From: a virus
DNA: 28,359 bases
Direction: 5' to 3' (one strand)
Virus record (IMG/VR): IMGVR_UViG_3300020187_000160
Span: 1-28,359 of that record
Position numbers and translations under genes: made by a program. This document shows positions 16,075 to 25,200 of the stretch, one piece after another. The notes under the pieces were generated by a model. The model was not told where the DNA came from, made no database searches, and was given only the letters and a program-made list of their open reading frames with translations. Numbering within the stretch: the first letter of the stretch is position 1; the number at the start of each line of letters is the position of its first letter.

Positions 16075-19000
16075 CTAATTCCTTGTTAGAGTTAAGCTCG
16101 CACCATTTATTCCAATACCACCTGTAATGGGAACAGTGGTTGAATTTGAAGAGCTTTCTGGGGTATATTTATCTAGCTGCAATGCGCTATATTTTGCGAT
16201 ACCTGCGCCGGTCAGTGGCACAGTCGATTGTTGCTTGTTATATTCTACGCCATATCTTAAGATAGTGAATGATGGCTCAAAGACAGTATTGAGCGCGCCG
16301 GTCAATGGCGATATCGCACTCGTGACAACAGACTCAGGAACATATCTCGTAAGACTCAAGCTTGAAGTTTCTTGTCCGTCTTCTCCAATTTCTGGTGTTA
16401 AGCTGGTGTCTATAATATTGACAGAGCTTGATAAACTGCCTGTTGGCGACCCAGTACTATCTGTAGCGTCTAGAGTAATAACTAATGTCTTGTCTCCATC
16501 AGTGTCATTATCCGCTGTTGCTAAAATCGACAAAGTTGCTGTGTTGGAAGTTATTGAGAGATCGTTCGACAACGAGGATAAGTTAATATCCCCCGCCGTT
16601 ACTCCTGTGATAGTGTAACCAACAGTCGTTCCATCATCAACGTTCGAAGTATTTATTGTCAGCGTTGCTGTATCTGAATTGTTTTCTTCGATCGAAAGAA
16701 CATCAAATGTCATTGAATCATACGAAGGAGTCAAACTAGTGTCTTGTATCACAACAGAAACGCTTGGCGAACCTGTTCCAAACCCGTCGCTGTCAGTGTC
16801 CGCAAGCGTCAATACAAGCGTCTCTTCGCCTTCAGTTATTCTATCGGTCAATACGTTGAATGAAAGTGTCGCGGCGCTGGAGAGCACCGTTAGAGTCCCT
16901 GTCAACGAGCTAAGGCTTATGTCGTCAACAGTTACGCCAGTAATTGTATAGTCAACCGTAGAAGCGTCTGGTACATTAATGGTGTTTAATGTAAGAGTAA
17001 CAAGCTCGTTGGCTTCTGTGACAGTAGCAACATCAAACGCTATATCATATGCGACGGAAACATTGACAACAAGTATCGTCGTTGACGCAACAATGTCACC
17101 GAGTATGCCGTCTTTTCGCAGATTAATCGTATATGTTTCGTCTTGACTGATCGTCTCAAAAACGCTGACTAGACCGAATGAAGCAGTGCTTGAACCAAAG
17201 TTGCCGGTTGGAGTAAACGAACCAGAAACAGATTCAAATATACCTGTTGCTGATTCAATGGTCCAGTAGAGAGATTCTAGTTCTTTGTTCTCTATAGAGA
17301 CATTTACTGTAGTACTGCCACCTTCTGTAATGCTTTCTGAGGCGTTAACGAAGGATATGGTTTCTGGGCCATAAGATGTGTCAAGGACGTTGACTTCTAC
17401 AGAATCTATTATTGGACCAATCGTACTTGTTTTTCTTAGGTTTAATGTAAATGTTTCACCACGGTCGTTTCCAGTGTATTCTGTTAATGCGTCTTCAATT
17501 GTTTGTAATGTTATTACGCCAAACGCATTAGCAAAATCGCCGATTAATGAAACTGTTCCTGATATCGCCAAAAAGTCAGAATCGGCAGAACCTTCTAAAG
17601 TCCAGTACAAATCATCCGCTTCAAAATTCGCAAAGTTCCAGTTTTGTGTCTCTACGAAGATAGAAGAATCTGTCACACCTTCGCCGATTGAAATTGTTGT
17701 TAGATTGTTTCCTGCTCCGTTGGTAATAAGAATACTTTCAGCGCCGTAAGATGTATCGTCAACAGTTAAAGGAAGAAAGGCTACAACGGGAGAAGTCTTG
17801 CTGTTTGCTCTTATTGATAACTGTCTCGTTTCGCCACCTAATTCAGTAAGAGAATCTGCGATAGTTTCAATAGAAAAAGACCCTGTCGAAGTCTCAAACG
17901 AACCCGACATTTCGAATTGGCCGTCTATGCTTTGAAAGTCTGCTGTTGTGGCGTCATCTAATGTCCAGTAGTATGTTCCTACTGGTGTACTCTGCCCCAA
18001 CATATTGACCACAACACTTGATCCCTCGAACAAAGTGAGTTCGGTAATTATTGTTACTCCTGGTTCGTCTAAGAATTTGATATCAACTGGAGTAGTAGAA
18101 GAATCAATCAAAGTTAATGTTAGGCTGTCTACTAACTCAAGCGCGCCGTTAACATCTTTCTTCAGTGTTAAAGTATAAGTTTGATCTTCTTCTGTGGTCA
18201 GGTCGGCAATTGGTTGCAAGAGAAATGACCCAGTAGAATATTCGAAATCACCCGATGTTTGAACTATTCCTGAAGTTGCGGTAAAATCAGAAATCGTCGC
18301 AGATTCTAATTTCCACCAGAGAGTCGCTGGTTCCCAATTATTCGCCTCAACATGCACAAAGAATTCATCTCCTTCATTCATAGTAAGGTATAACACCCCA
18401 CTAGTATCAGAATTCATTAATCGAATTCTTTCCATATTAGCGTAATCAATAAAAAGATAATTCGCTTCATGTATATGAATTTCATTTGTTCTATTATTTG
18501 AAGTTACAAATGCGCCACCATCCTTTGTCATCCAAATGTTTCCATCCGGATATAAATCATACGCTGCACCGTCAGTGTCGTAGAAAGTATCAACCTGTTC
18601 CCAAGTTTCTCGTTGGCGTTTGAATAACTTTACTGAGCCAAAGTTTCTTTCTGAATTCGGGCCAGCATCTTCTCTTACTGCAGAAACAAGCCAAGAACCG
18701 TCATGATCAAGATAGAAGGAAGAGCCAAAACGATCAGAAAGAACTCCTGGCTCAGAAACATTTTCTGCGTATTCATCATGGATTAATTTAGCGTCAAAAA
18801 CATATGAGCCAGCATAAAATTTATATACAAACAGAGAACCATGAGCGGCGTCATATGATATCGGATTTAATGACGCGTCATCCGGCGCGTTGATCACTAA
18901 GAAACTACCATCACCACTAAATTCTACTTGAGTTCCCGTAAATCCAACTCTCGGCGCGCCTTGTGCTACTAAAATAGTTTGTTCTAAAGACCACGTAGCA

Positions 19001-20235
19001 CCCACTCTATTGAATACATATGTCGCCCCATTACCAAAAACAGGACTAGACTCTAGTCGAGGTATAGAAGAAACCGCGAGTTTGTTTCCGGTTTCTGTAA
19101 TGGAAATGCTTTGTCCAAAAGCGGGGTAGCCTAGTGCCATACCGTCCGGATTTGCTATTTTTTCTTGCAGCGACCAAACGCCCGATTCGTCTTTGTTGTA
19201 AATATAAACAGAACCTAAATTTGCGTTACCGTTAGACAAATCATTTCGAGCAGCGACAACTACATAGTCTCCGTCTTGGTTTATCCTAACTTCTCGCCCA
19301 AACCATCCGTTATCGCTGAAGGTCGCGTCGTGAGTCCATGTATCAACATCATTGAGACAGCTTCTGGAATAAATGTGTATGTAACCCAATTCTGTAGAGT
19401 CGTCAGATTCGGAAGGTTGAGCAACCACAAGATAGTAACCATTCTCGCTGATTGAAACGCTTTCGCCGAAACCTGGAAGTTCGGTCTCTAGAGGACTATA
19501 AAGTGTTGTGTTTAATTCCCAGTTCGACGGTTGGTTCAAATAATCTGCACCATAATGACTGTTACGCTTCATTATTTGTACAGCGCGGCGCGGGGGAACT
19601 GCGTTGCCATCGCTAGAAGAAACCAACCAAATACCGTTACGGCTAAACGCGATGTGATCCCCAAAGGAAATATCGTTAACAACTGGAGAAGTTATCTCAA
19701 CTTTATTGTGTGTAGACCAATCGACATTGTATGAGACCATTGTAGTGTCAGCCAACAGGTATGTGTTGTCAGCTGAAATTATGGTGTCGTCGACAGTAAG
19801 GAATCCGCCGATAGAAGAATCTACTACGAGAGTGATTTCGAATAATGTCTTTCTTTTAGAAAAGGTTTCAGTAACAGAGTAAACAATCTGTTCTGTGCCG
19901 ATAAAATTTGGTCGTGGGCGGTATGTCAAGACACCAGTGTCGATATCTAAATCATAATCGCCATTATCTACATTCGCGCTTTCTACACAAAACTTAACGG
20001 GTTCGCCTGAAGAAATGTATGTTCCTTCTAACAGGTTTAATACGTTTACTTGGTTGGTGTACATCTGAATGTTACCGGATGGCGCGGTAAGTTTCCAATA
20101 ATTGTCTATGTCTCTTTTTGCAATTGGAACAAGCTGTCGGTCGACATAGTTGCCATCAACCCGCGCAGCTTCGCCTGGATTGTAATTAAGAGTTCCGTCA
20201 AATGACAGTAATGGGGTATTCTTCTTATCGCTCAT
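16075..20235 (-). CDS. Giant FG-GAP propeller plus Calx-beta repeat virion protein, 1386 aa
   Basis: This large modular protein has no clear named relative. Residues about 165-540 form a propeller of FG-GAP-like blades (FGESVSISENGYYLVVAQPS, FGQSISITETGNKLAVSSIP, SFLVINAPDDAS). Residues about 600-1275 hold about seven Calx-beta-like repeats of two types: one with YWTLE.....DF and TYTLTLKKD, the other with VDYTITGVTVDDISLSSLTG and TEGEETLVLTL. The last 96 residues are a separate threefold repeat. The second Calx-beta type closely resembles the domain in the DUF285 gene at the left edge. A late promoter ends 6 bases before the ATG, and no ribosome site is visible. Cotranscription with the 1839-aa gene is likely. 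I infer an extended, calcium-dependent surface fibre or adhesin. Confidence 0.87.
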   Translation of the reverse strand: MSDKKNTPLLSFDGTLNYNPGEAARVDGNYVDRQLVPIAKRDIDNYWKLTAPSGNIQMYTNQVNVLNLLEGTYISSGEPVKFCVESANVDNGDYDLDIDTGVLTYRPRPNFIGTEQIVYSVTETFSKRKTLFEITLVVDSSIGGFLTVDDTIISADNTYLLADTTMVSYNVDWSTHNKVEITSPVVNDISFGDHIAFSRNGIWLVSSSDGNAVPPRRAVQIMKRNSHYGADYLNQPSNWELNTTLYSPLETELPGFGESVSISENGYYLVVAQPSESDDSTELGYIHIYSRSCLNDVDTWTHDATFSDNGWFGREVRINQDGDYVVVAARNDLSNGNANLGSVYIYNKDESGVWSLQEKIANPDGMALGYPAFGQSISITETGNKLAVSSIPRLESSPVFGNGATYVFNRVGATWSLEQTILVAQGAPRVGFTGTQVEFSGDGSFLVINAPDDASLNPISYDAAHGSLFVYKFYAGSYVFDAKLIHDEYAENVSEPGVLSDRFGSSFYLDHDGSWLVSAVREDAGPNSERNFGSVKLFKRQRETWEQVDTFYDTDGAAYDLYPDGNIWMTKDGGAFVTSNNRTNEIHIHEANYLFIDYANMERIRLMNSDTSGVLYLTMNEGDEFFVHVEANNWEPATLWWKLESATISDFTATSGIVQTSGDFEYSTGSFLLQPIADLTTEEDQTYTLTLKKDVNGALELVDSLTLTLIDSSTTPVDIKFLDEPGVTIITELTLFEGSSVVVNMLGQSTPVGTYYWTLDDATTADFQSIDGQFEMSGSFETSTGSFSIETIADSLTELGGETRQLSIRANSKTSPVVAFLPLTVDDTSYGAESILITNGAGNNLTTISIGEGVTDSSIFVETQNWNFANFEADDLYWTLEGSADSDFLAISGTVSLIGDFANAFGVITLQTIEDALTEYTGNDRGETFTLNLRKTSTIGPIIDSVEVNVLDTSYGPETISFVNASESITEGGSTTVNVSIENKELESLYWTIESATGIFESVSGSFTPTGNFGSSTASFGLVSVFETISQDETYTINLRKDGILGDIVASTTILVVNVSVAYDIAFDVATVTEANELVTLTLNTINVPDASTVDYTITGVTVDDISLSSLTGTLTVLSSAATLSFNVLTDRITEGEETLVLTLADTDSDGFGTGSPSVSVVIQDTSLTPSYDSMTFDVLSIEENNSDTATLTINTSNVDDGTTVGYTITGVTAGDINLSSLSNDLSITSNTATLSILATADNDTDGDKTLVITLDATDSTGSPTGSLSSSVNIIDTSLTPEIGEDGQETSSLSLTRYVPESVVTSAISPLTGALNTVFEPSFTILRYGVEYNKQQSTVPLTGAGIAKYSALQLDKYTPESSSNSTTVPITGGIGINGASLTLTRN
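16078..16365 (-). repeat. Threefold ~29-residue repeat at the C-terminus of the 1386-aa protein
   Basis: The protein segments begin SLSLTRYVPES, SFTILRYGVEY and ALQLDKYTPES, each followed by a V/ISPLTG-, VPLTG- or VPITG-type turn with a Gly-rich tail. The final SLTLTRN starts a fourth unit. The DNA copies have diverged, so this is an old protein-level repeat. Confidence 0.75.
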
Positions 20236-20241
20236 AAGCTG

Positions 20242-20249
20242 TATTTATA
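20242..20249 (-). promoter_or_regulatory. T4-type late promoter at the start of the giant-protein genes
   Basis: The minus strand reads TATAAATA, then CAGCTT and the ATG at 20235. In T4 geometry transcription would begin on the base just before the ATG, giving an essentially leaderless message for the 1386-aa protein. Confidence 0.7.
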
Positions 20250-20257
20250 ACCCTTCT

Positions 20258-20980
20258 CTACAAGACTTCGGCTTGCTCAATTGCGAAATGCTCTCCGTAA
20301 ACTCTGGTCACAACAGACGCAACAGGCGCTGCAGGTGAACCGAATTCATATTCGTCTCCAGGAGCAGGTAAATTTTCTAATTCGAAAGAATCTTCACTGA
20401 CAATTAAAACCTTTGCACCCAGATACATTCCAGCTGGGTGTACAAACAATTTGTAGATCTCTTCCCATTGAGCGATCGATAAACCAACTTTCAGGAGAAT
20501 TGAAAACGTTTGATATAATTCGTTGTCTGTGATGTACGAAAGCGAATCTGGCCCGATAGCCGATTGACCCACTTTGAATATTTTTTCTTTGGGGTATTCT
20601 ATTTCAGGGTCGATCCCATAAAAACTTCTAAAAAACCATTGTATAGAATACTTCGAGCCTTTAGACTTAAACAGCACGCTTGAGAAATTGGCTGCGGCTC
20701 TTTTATCAGGAAACCCTTGGAAATAGCTTTGACCCAACAAAAGTTCGTCTTCGATAAACTGCAGAAGTCTTTCGTCTGTTTGTGTAATATCTCGCGTAGT
20801 GAATAAATGATTAAAGAGATCAGTAGTCTCGTGCGCGTCATCAAATTTATAATATGCTTTTAGTAAAGAAATTAATTTCGGGTATTGCTCAACAAAATGT
20901 TCAGGCAATACATTCTCTACTTGCGGGTCGCGAAAGTTAAACGCCCGTCTATTTTTATCTTCTAAACCGCGATGTGACAT
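20258..20980 (-). CDS. Virion structural protein, tail-associated (240 aa)
   Basis: I recognise a pattern found in structural proteins of marine T4-like phages: ENVLPEHFVEQYPKLISLLKAYYKF at the N-terminus, then FLDE-type helix LLQFIEDELLLGQ, then a block with SVLFKSKGSKYSIQWFFRSF followed by GIDPEIEYPKEKIFKVG. In this type the SKGS...FFR..YG..PEI.YP segment is the constant part. The C-terminal 60 residues are variable and include a Pro/Ala-rich turn. It begins 12 bases after the gp15 stop, with no obvious ribosome site, and precedes the giant-protein genes. A role in the tail or baseplate is likely from context; I cannot match it to a named T4 gene. Confidence 0.8.
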   Translation of the reverse strand: MSHRGLEDKNRRAFNFRDPQVENVLPEHFVEQYPKLISLLKAYYKFDDAHETTDLFNHLFTTRDITQTDERLLQFIEDELLLGQSYFQGFPDKRAAANFSSVLFKSKGSKYSIQWFFRSFYGIDPEIEYPKEKIFKVGQSAIGPDSLSYITDNELYQTFSILLKVGLSIAQWEEIYKLFVHPAGMYLGAKVLIVSEDSFELENLPAPGDEYEFGSPAAPVASVVTRVYGEHFAIEQAEVL

Positions 20981-20992
20981 AGTATGATATTA

Positions 20993-21964
20993 TTAATTAA
21001 TAGTTAATGTTATGGTAAATGTTTCAGTAACACCCATACCAACTTCAACCGCAACTTGGAACGTTACGATTCCTGTATAAGAATTATCCGGAGTATATAC
21101 CCAAACCCCTGTTTGAGAATCGATCGTAGCAGACCCGTATAATGGATCCGAAGATATAGCAAACGCGTCACCAGTAATAGGTTCTATGGTATTATCTATA
21201 ATGAGAGTTCCAGTAATATCTTCACCAGAACGTGAACCAGACCCAGTGTTTCCTCTCGGGTCATTCGCACTCATAGCAAAATATGATAGCAACTTTGTCT
21301 CATCGTCGTAATCATAATAACTGACTTCAACATCATTAATAACGCTTGACGCGTCGTTAATGCGTTTATACAAATTGATCTTCATATCAAAATCTAATTG
21401 ATACACGATTGTTCTTCTCGCGTCCAATGAACCTTCATAATCATCTGAGAATGTTATGGCTTCTAATTTAATCGGGACGTCTTCTTTAACGTCAGGAAAA
21501 TCGTCAAGAGGCTTCATTGTGACTGTATACTGTGGAGTAAAATATGGCAAAATTTGTTCTACAACCTGCAACGCGTCGTCTTGATTCTTTGCGTATACGC
21601 TAAGTTGAAATTGTATGTTATAAGGAACAGGAGTGTACATCTTATATGCTGTTGAAGCAGAAGACGCCATTGCCATCGAATTCATTTTGGGTAGTTGGCG
21701 GGAAGGATCGTAATTCATCGCCAATATTTCGAAAGACATTCTCGGTAGCTTGATTGCTACTTGCCTTTCTTGATTCTCGCCATTGTCCATTTGAGCAATG
21801 CGCTCTAAGAAATTACGACTGGGGCCATAGCTGAGAGGAACCTTCACTTGGCTCAAAGTCCCACCACCCGAGTTTTTTCTAATAACATTAATGTTATTGA
21901 ATAAAGATCCGAACACTGCAACAGATTTGCGTATTCTTTGATGGTAGAACCAAGAGCCAAACAT
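20993..21964 (-). CDS. gp15: Tail completion and sheath stabiliser protein (gp15-like) with added Ig-like C-terminus
   Basis: Residues 1 to about 205 match T4 gp15, the hexameric cap of the tail that joins it to the neck. The start MFGSWFYHQRIRKSVAVFGS, then VKVPLSYGPSRNFLERI, LPRMSFEILAMNYDP and VVEQILPYFTPQYTVTMKP all fit the family. T4 gp15 has 272 residues. Here, residues about 215-323 contain a Gly/Ser-rich linker (RGNTGSGSRSGED) and a segment, YGSATIDSQTGVWVYTPD, typical of VCBS/cadherin-type Ig-like domains, followed by strands ending in TFTITLTIN. This extra domain is not part of T4 gp15. The ribosome site is AAAGG. The gene lies between the two accessory blocks. Confidence 0.94.
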   Translation of the reverse strand: MFGSWFYHQRIRKSVAVFGSLFNNINVIRKNSGGGTLSQVKVPLSYGPSRNFLERIAQMDNGENQERQVAIKLPRMSFEILAMNYDPSRQLPKMNSMAMASSASTAYKMYTPVPYNIQFQLSVYAKNQDDALQVVEQILPYFTPQYTVTMKPLDDFPDVKEDVPIKLEAITFSDDYEGSLDARRTIVYQLDFDMKINLYKRINDASSVINDVEVSYYDYDDETKLLSYFAMSANDPRGNTGSGSRSGEDITGTLIIDNTIEPITGDAFAISSDPLYGSATIDSQTGVWVYTPDNSYTGIVTFQVAVEVGMGVTETFTITLTIN

Positions 21965-22046
21965 AAAAAAGGTGCCTTTATTCGTTAATAATTACTTCTT
22001 TATTTAGTAGTAATTGCAAACAAATTCAGGCAATATTAAGTTAAAA

Positions 22047-22160
22047 TTACTTGGCAGCTTTCTTAGCAGCCCTTTCAGCCTTGCGAGCAGCTACTCTTTC
22101 CTCGTGAGCGGCTTTCTTAGCTGCTACTACTGCAGCGCGTTCTTCTTTAGGTGTTGGCAT
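22047..22160 (-). CDS. 37-residue Lys/Ala-rich basic protein
   Basis: A 37-codon frame begins MPTPKEERAAVVAAKKAAHE and ends ERAAKKAAK before TAA. It has one of the best ribosome sites in the window, AAGGAGGG, at good spacing before the ATG. The product is almost all Ala, Lys, Arg and Glu and should form one amphipathic, strongly basic helix, similar in composition to histone H1 tails or nucleic-acid-binding peptides. It sits between the UUCG hairpin that follows the 1065-aa gene and gp15. I recognise no family. Function is unknown; DNA binding inside the head or a small structural role are guesses. Composition and the ribosome site are the evidence that it is real. Confidence 0.78.
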   Translation of the reverse strand: MPTPKEERAAVVAAKKAAHEERVAARKAERAAKKAAK

Positions 22161-22184
22161 ATTATGCCCTCCTTTAAGTTAATA

Positions 22185-22204
22185 CCTCTCCCCGAAGGGA
22201 GAGG
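22185..22204 (-). terminator. C(UUCG)G hairpin after the 1065-aa gene
   Basis: The minus strand has an 8-bp perfect stem CCTCTCCC/GGGAGAGG with a TTCG loop. It begins about 24 bases after the stop of the 1065-aa gene. The following TATTAACTT is a poor T-run, so it may act as a partial terminator or protect the 3' end of the message, as UUCG hairpins do in T4. Confidence 0.7.
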
Positions 22205-22228
22205 GTTTTAGTTTAACGTTAGTAAGTC

Positions 22229-25200
22229 TTATGCGTCAACAGCGTGACGAACGACTTTGTGTACCATTGCATCAGCAGTTGCAGCAGTTACTGACAACTC
22301 AACGTTACCAGAAACGATTGCAGCTGAGAAATCAGCTTCAGCAGAATCACCAGTGTAGAGAGTACCGAATTCAGTGACGTGAGTATTAGTCCCATCATGA
22401 ATCAACAGAATTTCTGTTGACTGGTACTTGCTATCAGTTGTGTTGGTCGTCTGTACAGTGAACTTGGCTGAACGGAAATCCGCAGCAGCAAAGGTATCAA
22501 GGACAGTCGGAGTAACAGATGAAGTAGATACTGAACCGGTCTTGGTAGCTGTACCAGCCATTACCAATGAAGTCGCAGAAAGATTGAAAGAATCGTCTGA
22601 ATCTTTGAATCGAATACGATCAACACCGTCAGTGCGCATTACAACGTCTTTAGCGAACGCGTCAGCGTAGTAGCCTATAGCGATACCTTGAGCACCTTGA
22701 ACTGTAGCGTACCCACCAATTGCGACACCATATGATCCAGCAGATGTTGCAGAGTAACCAATACCGATTGAACCACTTGAAGATGAGTTTAATGATTTCG
22801 CTTTCGCACCAACCATTACACTCTTATCAGAAAGATCCTGGGTATAAGCACCAAACAACGTTGAATACTGCCCATCGGCGTCAGCTTTAAAGCCAACAAC
22901 TGTAGAGTATTCAAAGGCCGTAGTCGAATTGTAACCAATAAGGACACTACCCGCAGCGGCGGAGGGGTTGTTCGTCTTGGAACCGATGGTGACCTGTTTG
23001 GGTGCATATGAATAAGCCATATGACCAACACTAATTGTATAGTCACCCTCAACCCACGCGTAATATCCAACAGCTGTGCCGTATTTAAAGTCTTCTTCGA
23101 CTTTAGCCTTTGCTCCGACAGCGACTGACTTATACTCTGCGTATGCAGAAGCACCTATCGCAGTGCCGTATTGGCCTACCGTTCTAGCGTCATAACCAAT
23201 AGCGACACCGTGTGATGCACTAACCCTAGCGCTGCCGCCAACGAGGGTGCTATAATCTCCTTGAACATTGGAAAATGTTCCTATTGCAATAGCATACCTA
23301 CCTGTAACGCCGTTCCAATAACCCGACGCGATAGCGTAATCGGATGAACCATATATCGTAGCGCCATAACCCAAAGACGTACAAAAACTAGACTCAGAAC
23401 TAGACCATCCACCAACGCAGGTATTGTGACTTTGTTGGGCTGGAGTATATCGGTAACCAGCTTGATACCCAATAGATACGGTATATGTGTTTGCGGCGTA
23501 ACCTGAAGCACCAGCCGAATGACCCGACGCATTCCAACCGATAGCGACAGATTGTTTATCTTTGGGTTCCGTCAGAGTTGACGCTGTTGAACCACCAGCG
23601 TAAGGGCCCACGAATACTGAGCTGCCTGCTGAGTCAGAAGCCAACAAGGATACCATACCTAAGCCAAGACCAAAGTCAAAACCGTTGTCTGACACCGTCT
23701 TGTTGTAACTAATAATGCGTGAATAGTTGTATCCAGCTGCTGCGCTTGTACCAAGTGTGATGTTACCGATAGCGGTATAAAGGTTACCAGCATGAGTACC
23801 TACGTCACCGTAGTAAGAAGTGATTGAACCGTTATACGCATAGATTTCACCACTCTTTGAGTAGATGTTACCTGCATCAGTTTCGAAACCAACTGAACCG
23901 TAACCAGGATCAGCCGCGCCAGCAACAACCTTATTGATGAAAATATCAGCAGATGAATCTACAGACATTACACCAGCAGTGAAGTCGAGACCGTGTCCAG
24001 CTTGGATACCAGCACCTGCTGAAGCAGAGATAATACCAGTTGCAGGATCATAAGAGATTGAACCAGTACCAGAAACAGCGTTCTTGGCGTCTGAGTCTGC
24101 GCGAGCAGTCGTGTAGTACAAGTTGTCGCCTTCTGATAAATCAGTAGTCGACTTAGCAACAAAGGCTGCATCGATATCAGAATCAACTCGAGCCAATGTG
24201 TAGTACTTGTTCGTGCCTTCTGACAAGTCAGAAGTAGAGCTGGCAGTTAAGTCTGAATCAAACCCTTGGTAAATACCAGTAAGAGTTGTACCAGAAATAG
24301 CACCGGCAGAAGTTACACTAGAAACTTCGATCGCACCAGCTACAAGAGCAGCTGCTGAGAAGGTAGGATCAGAAATATCAACAACGTTAGTTGATTCTAA
24401 GTCTTGAGTCAAGCCTTGGAACAAGTGGTATTTTTGAGTCGTCGCGTCACGGAATAGACCCGTGTGCATTTGATCAATACCATCAGAGTAGTGAGATACG
24501 AAACCCATGTCCAAAACGTCAGAAGCATCGTTGCTGTCTGCGAGGTGGAGGAGAGGATCGTTGATTGTTACAGTAGTTGAATTAACTGTAGTAGTTGTAC
24601 CGTTAACTGTTAAGTCGCCAGCCAATACCAAGTTGTTAAATTCAACGTCATCGCCAGAACCAAGTGCCTGACCTGCAGAGATAACACCAGTAGCTGCATC
24701 ATAAGAGATACCAGTACCAGCAGACATCAAGCCACGTACTTCAGCGTCAGTTCTTTCTGTGAAAGAAACTACACCAGTAACCGAGTCGTAAGACAGATCA
24801 CCACCAGCTGATAAATGAGCGCGAACCTCAGAAGCTGAAGGTCCAGTAACTGTGATAACACCAGTAGCTGCATCGTAAGAAGCAGAGCCATCGCCGCCGC
24901 CATCAGTGAGACTGATTAAACCGCGAACTTCAGCGTCAGTTCTTTCTGTGAAAGAAACTACACCAGTAGCTGGGTCGTAAGCGAGATCGCCGCCTGCAGA
25001 CAAATGTGCACGTACTTCAGCGGCAGAAGGGCCAGTGAACGTAAATGCACCAGTAGCTGCATCGTAACTTAAAGAACCGTCGCCACCATTATCAACTGCT
25101 GATAAAGAAGCGCGGACTTCAGAGGCCGAAGGGCCAGTATATGTTAAAACACCAGTTGAAGCGTTGTACGAAAGTGCACCATCGCCGCCAGTGTCGTTAA

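Noticed and set aside
16166-16173. GATAAATA on the minus strand as a promoter for the 1839-aa gene
   Set aside because: It is a near match inside coding sequence (Asp-Lys-Tyr) and could be chance. The gene can be read from the promoter at 20242.
16127-16618. Plus-strand 163-codon frame opposite the 1386-aa gene
   Set aside because: It is antisense to the Calx-beta repeats and its Val/Ser-rich composition mirrors them. No ribosome site or domain was seen.
21990-22015. AATTACT/AGTAATT inverted repeat between the 37-aa gene and gp15
   Set aside because: The stem is only 7 AT-rich pairs with a 12-base loop and no T-run. It is too weak to call a terminator.
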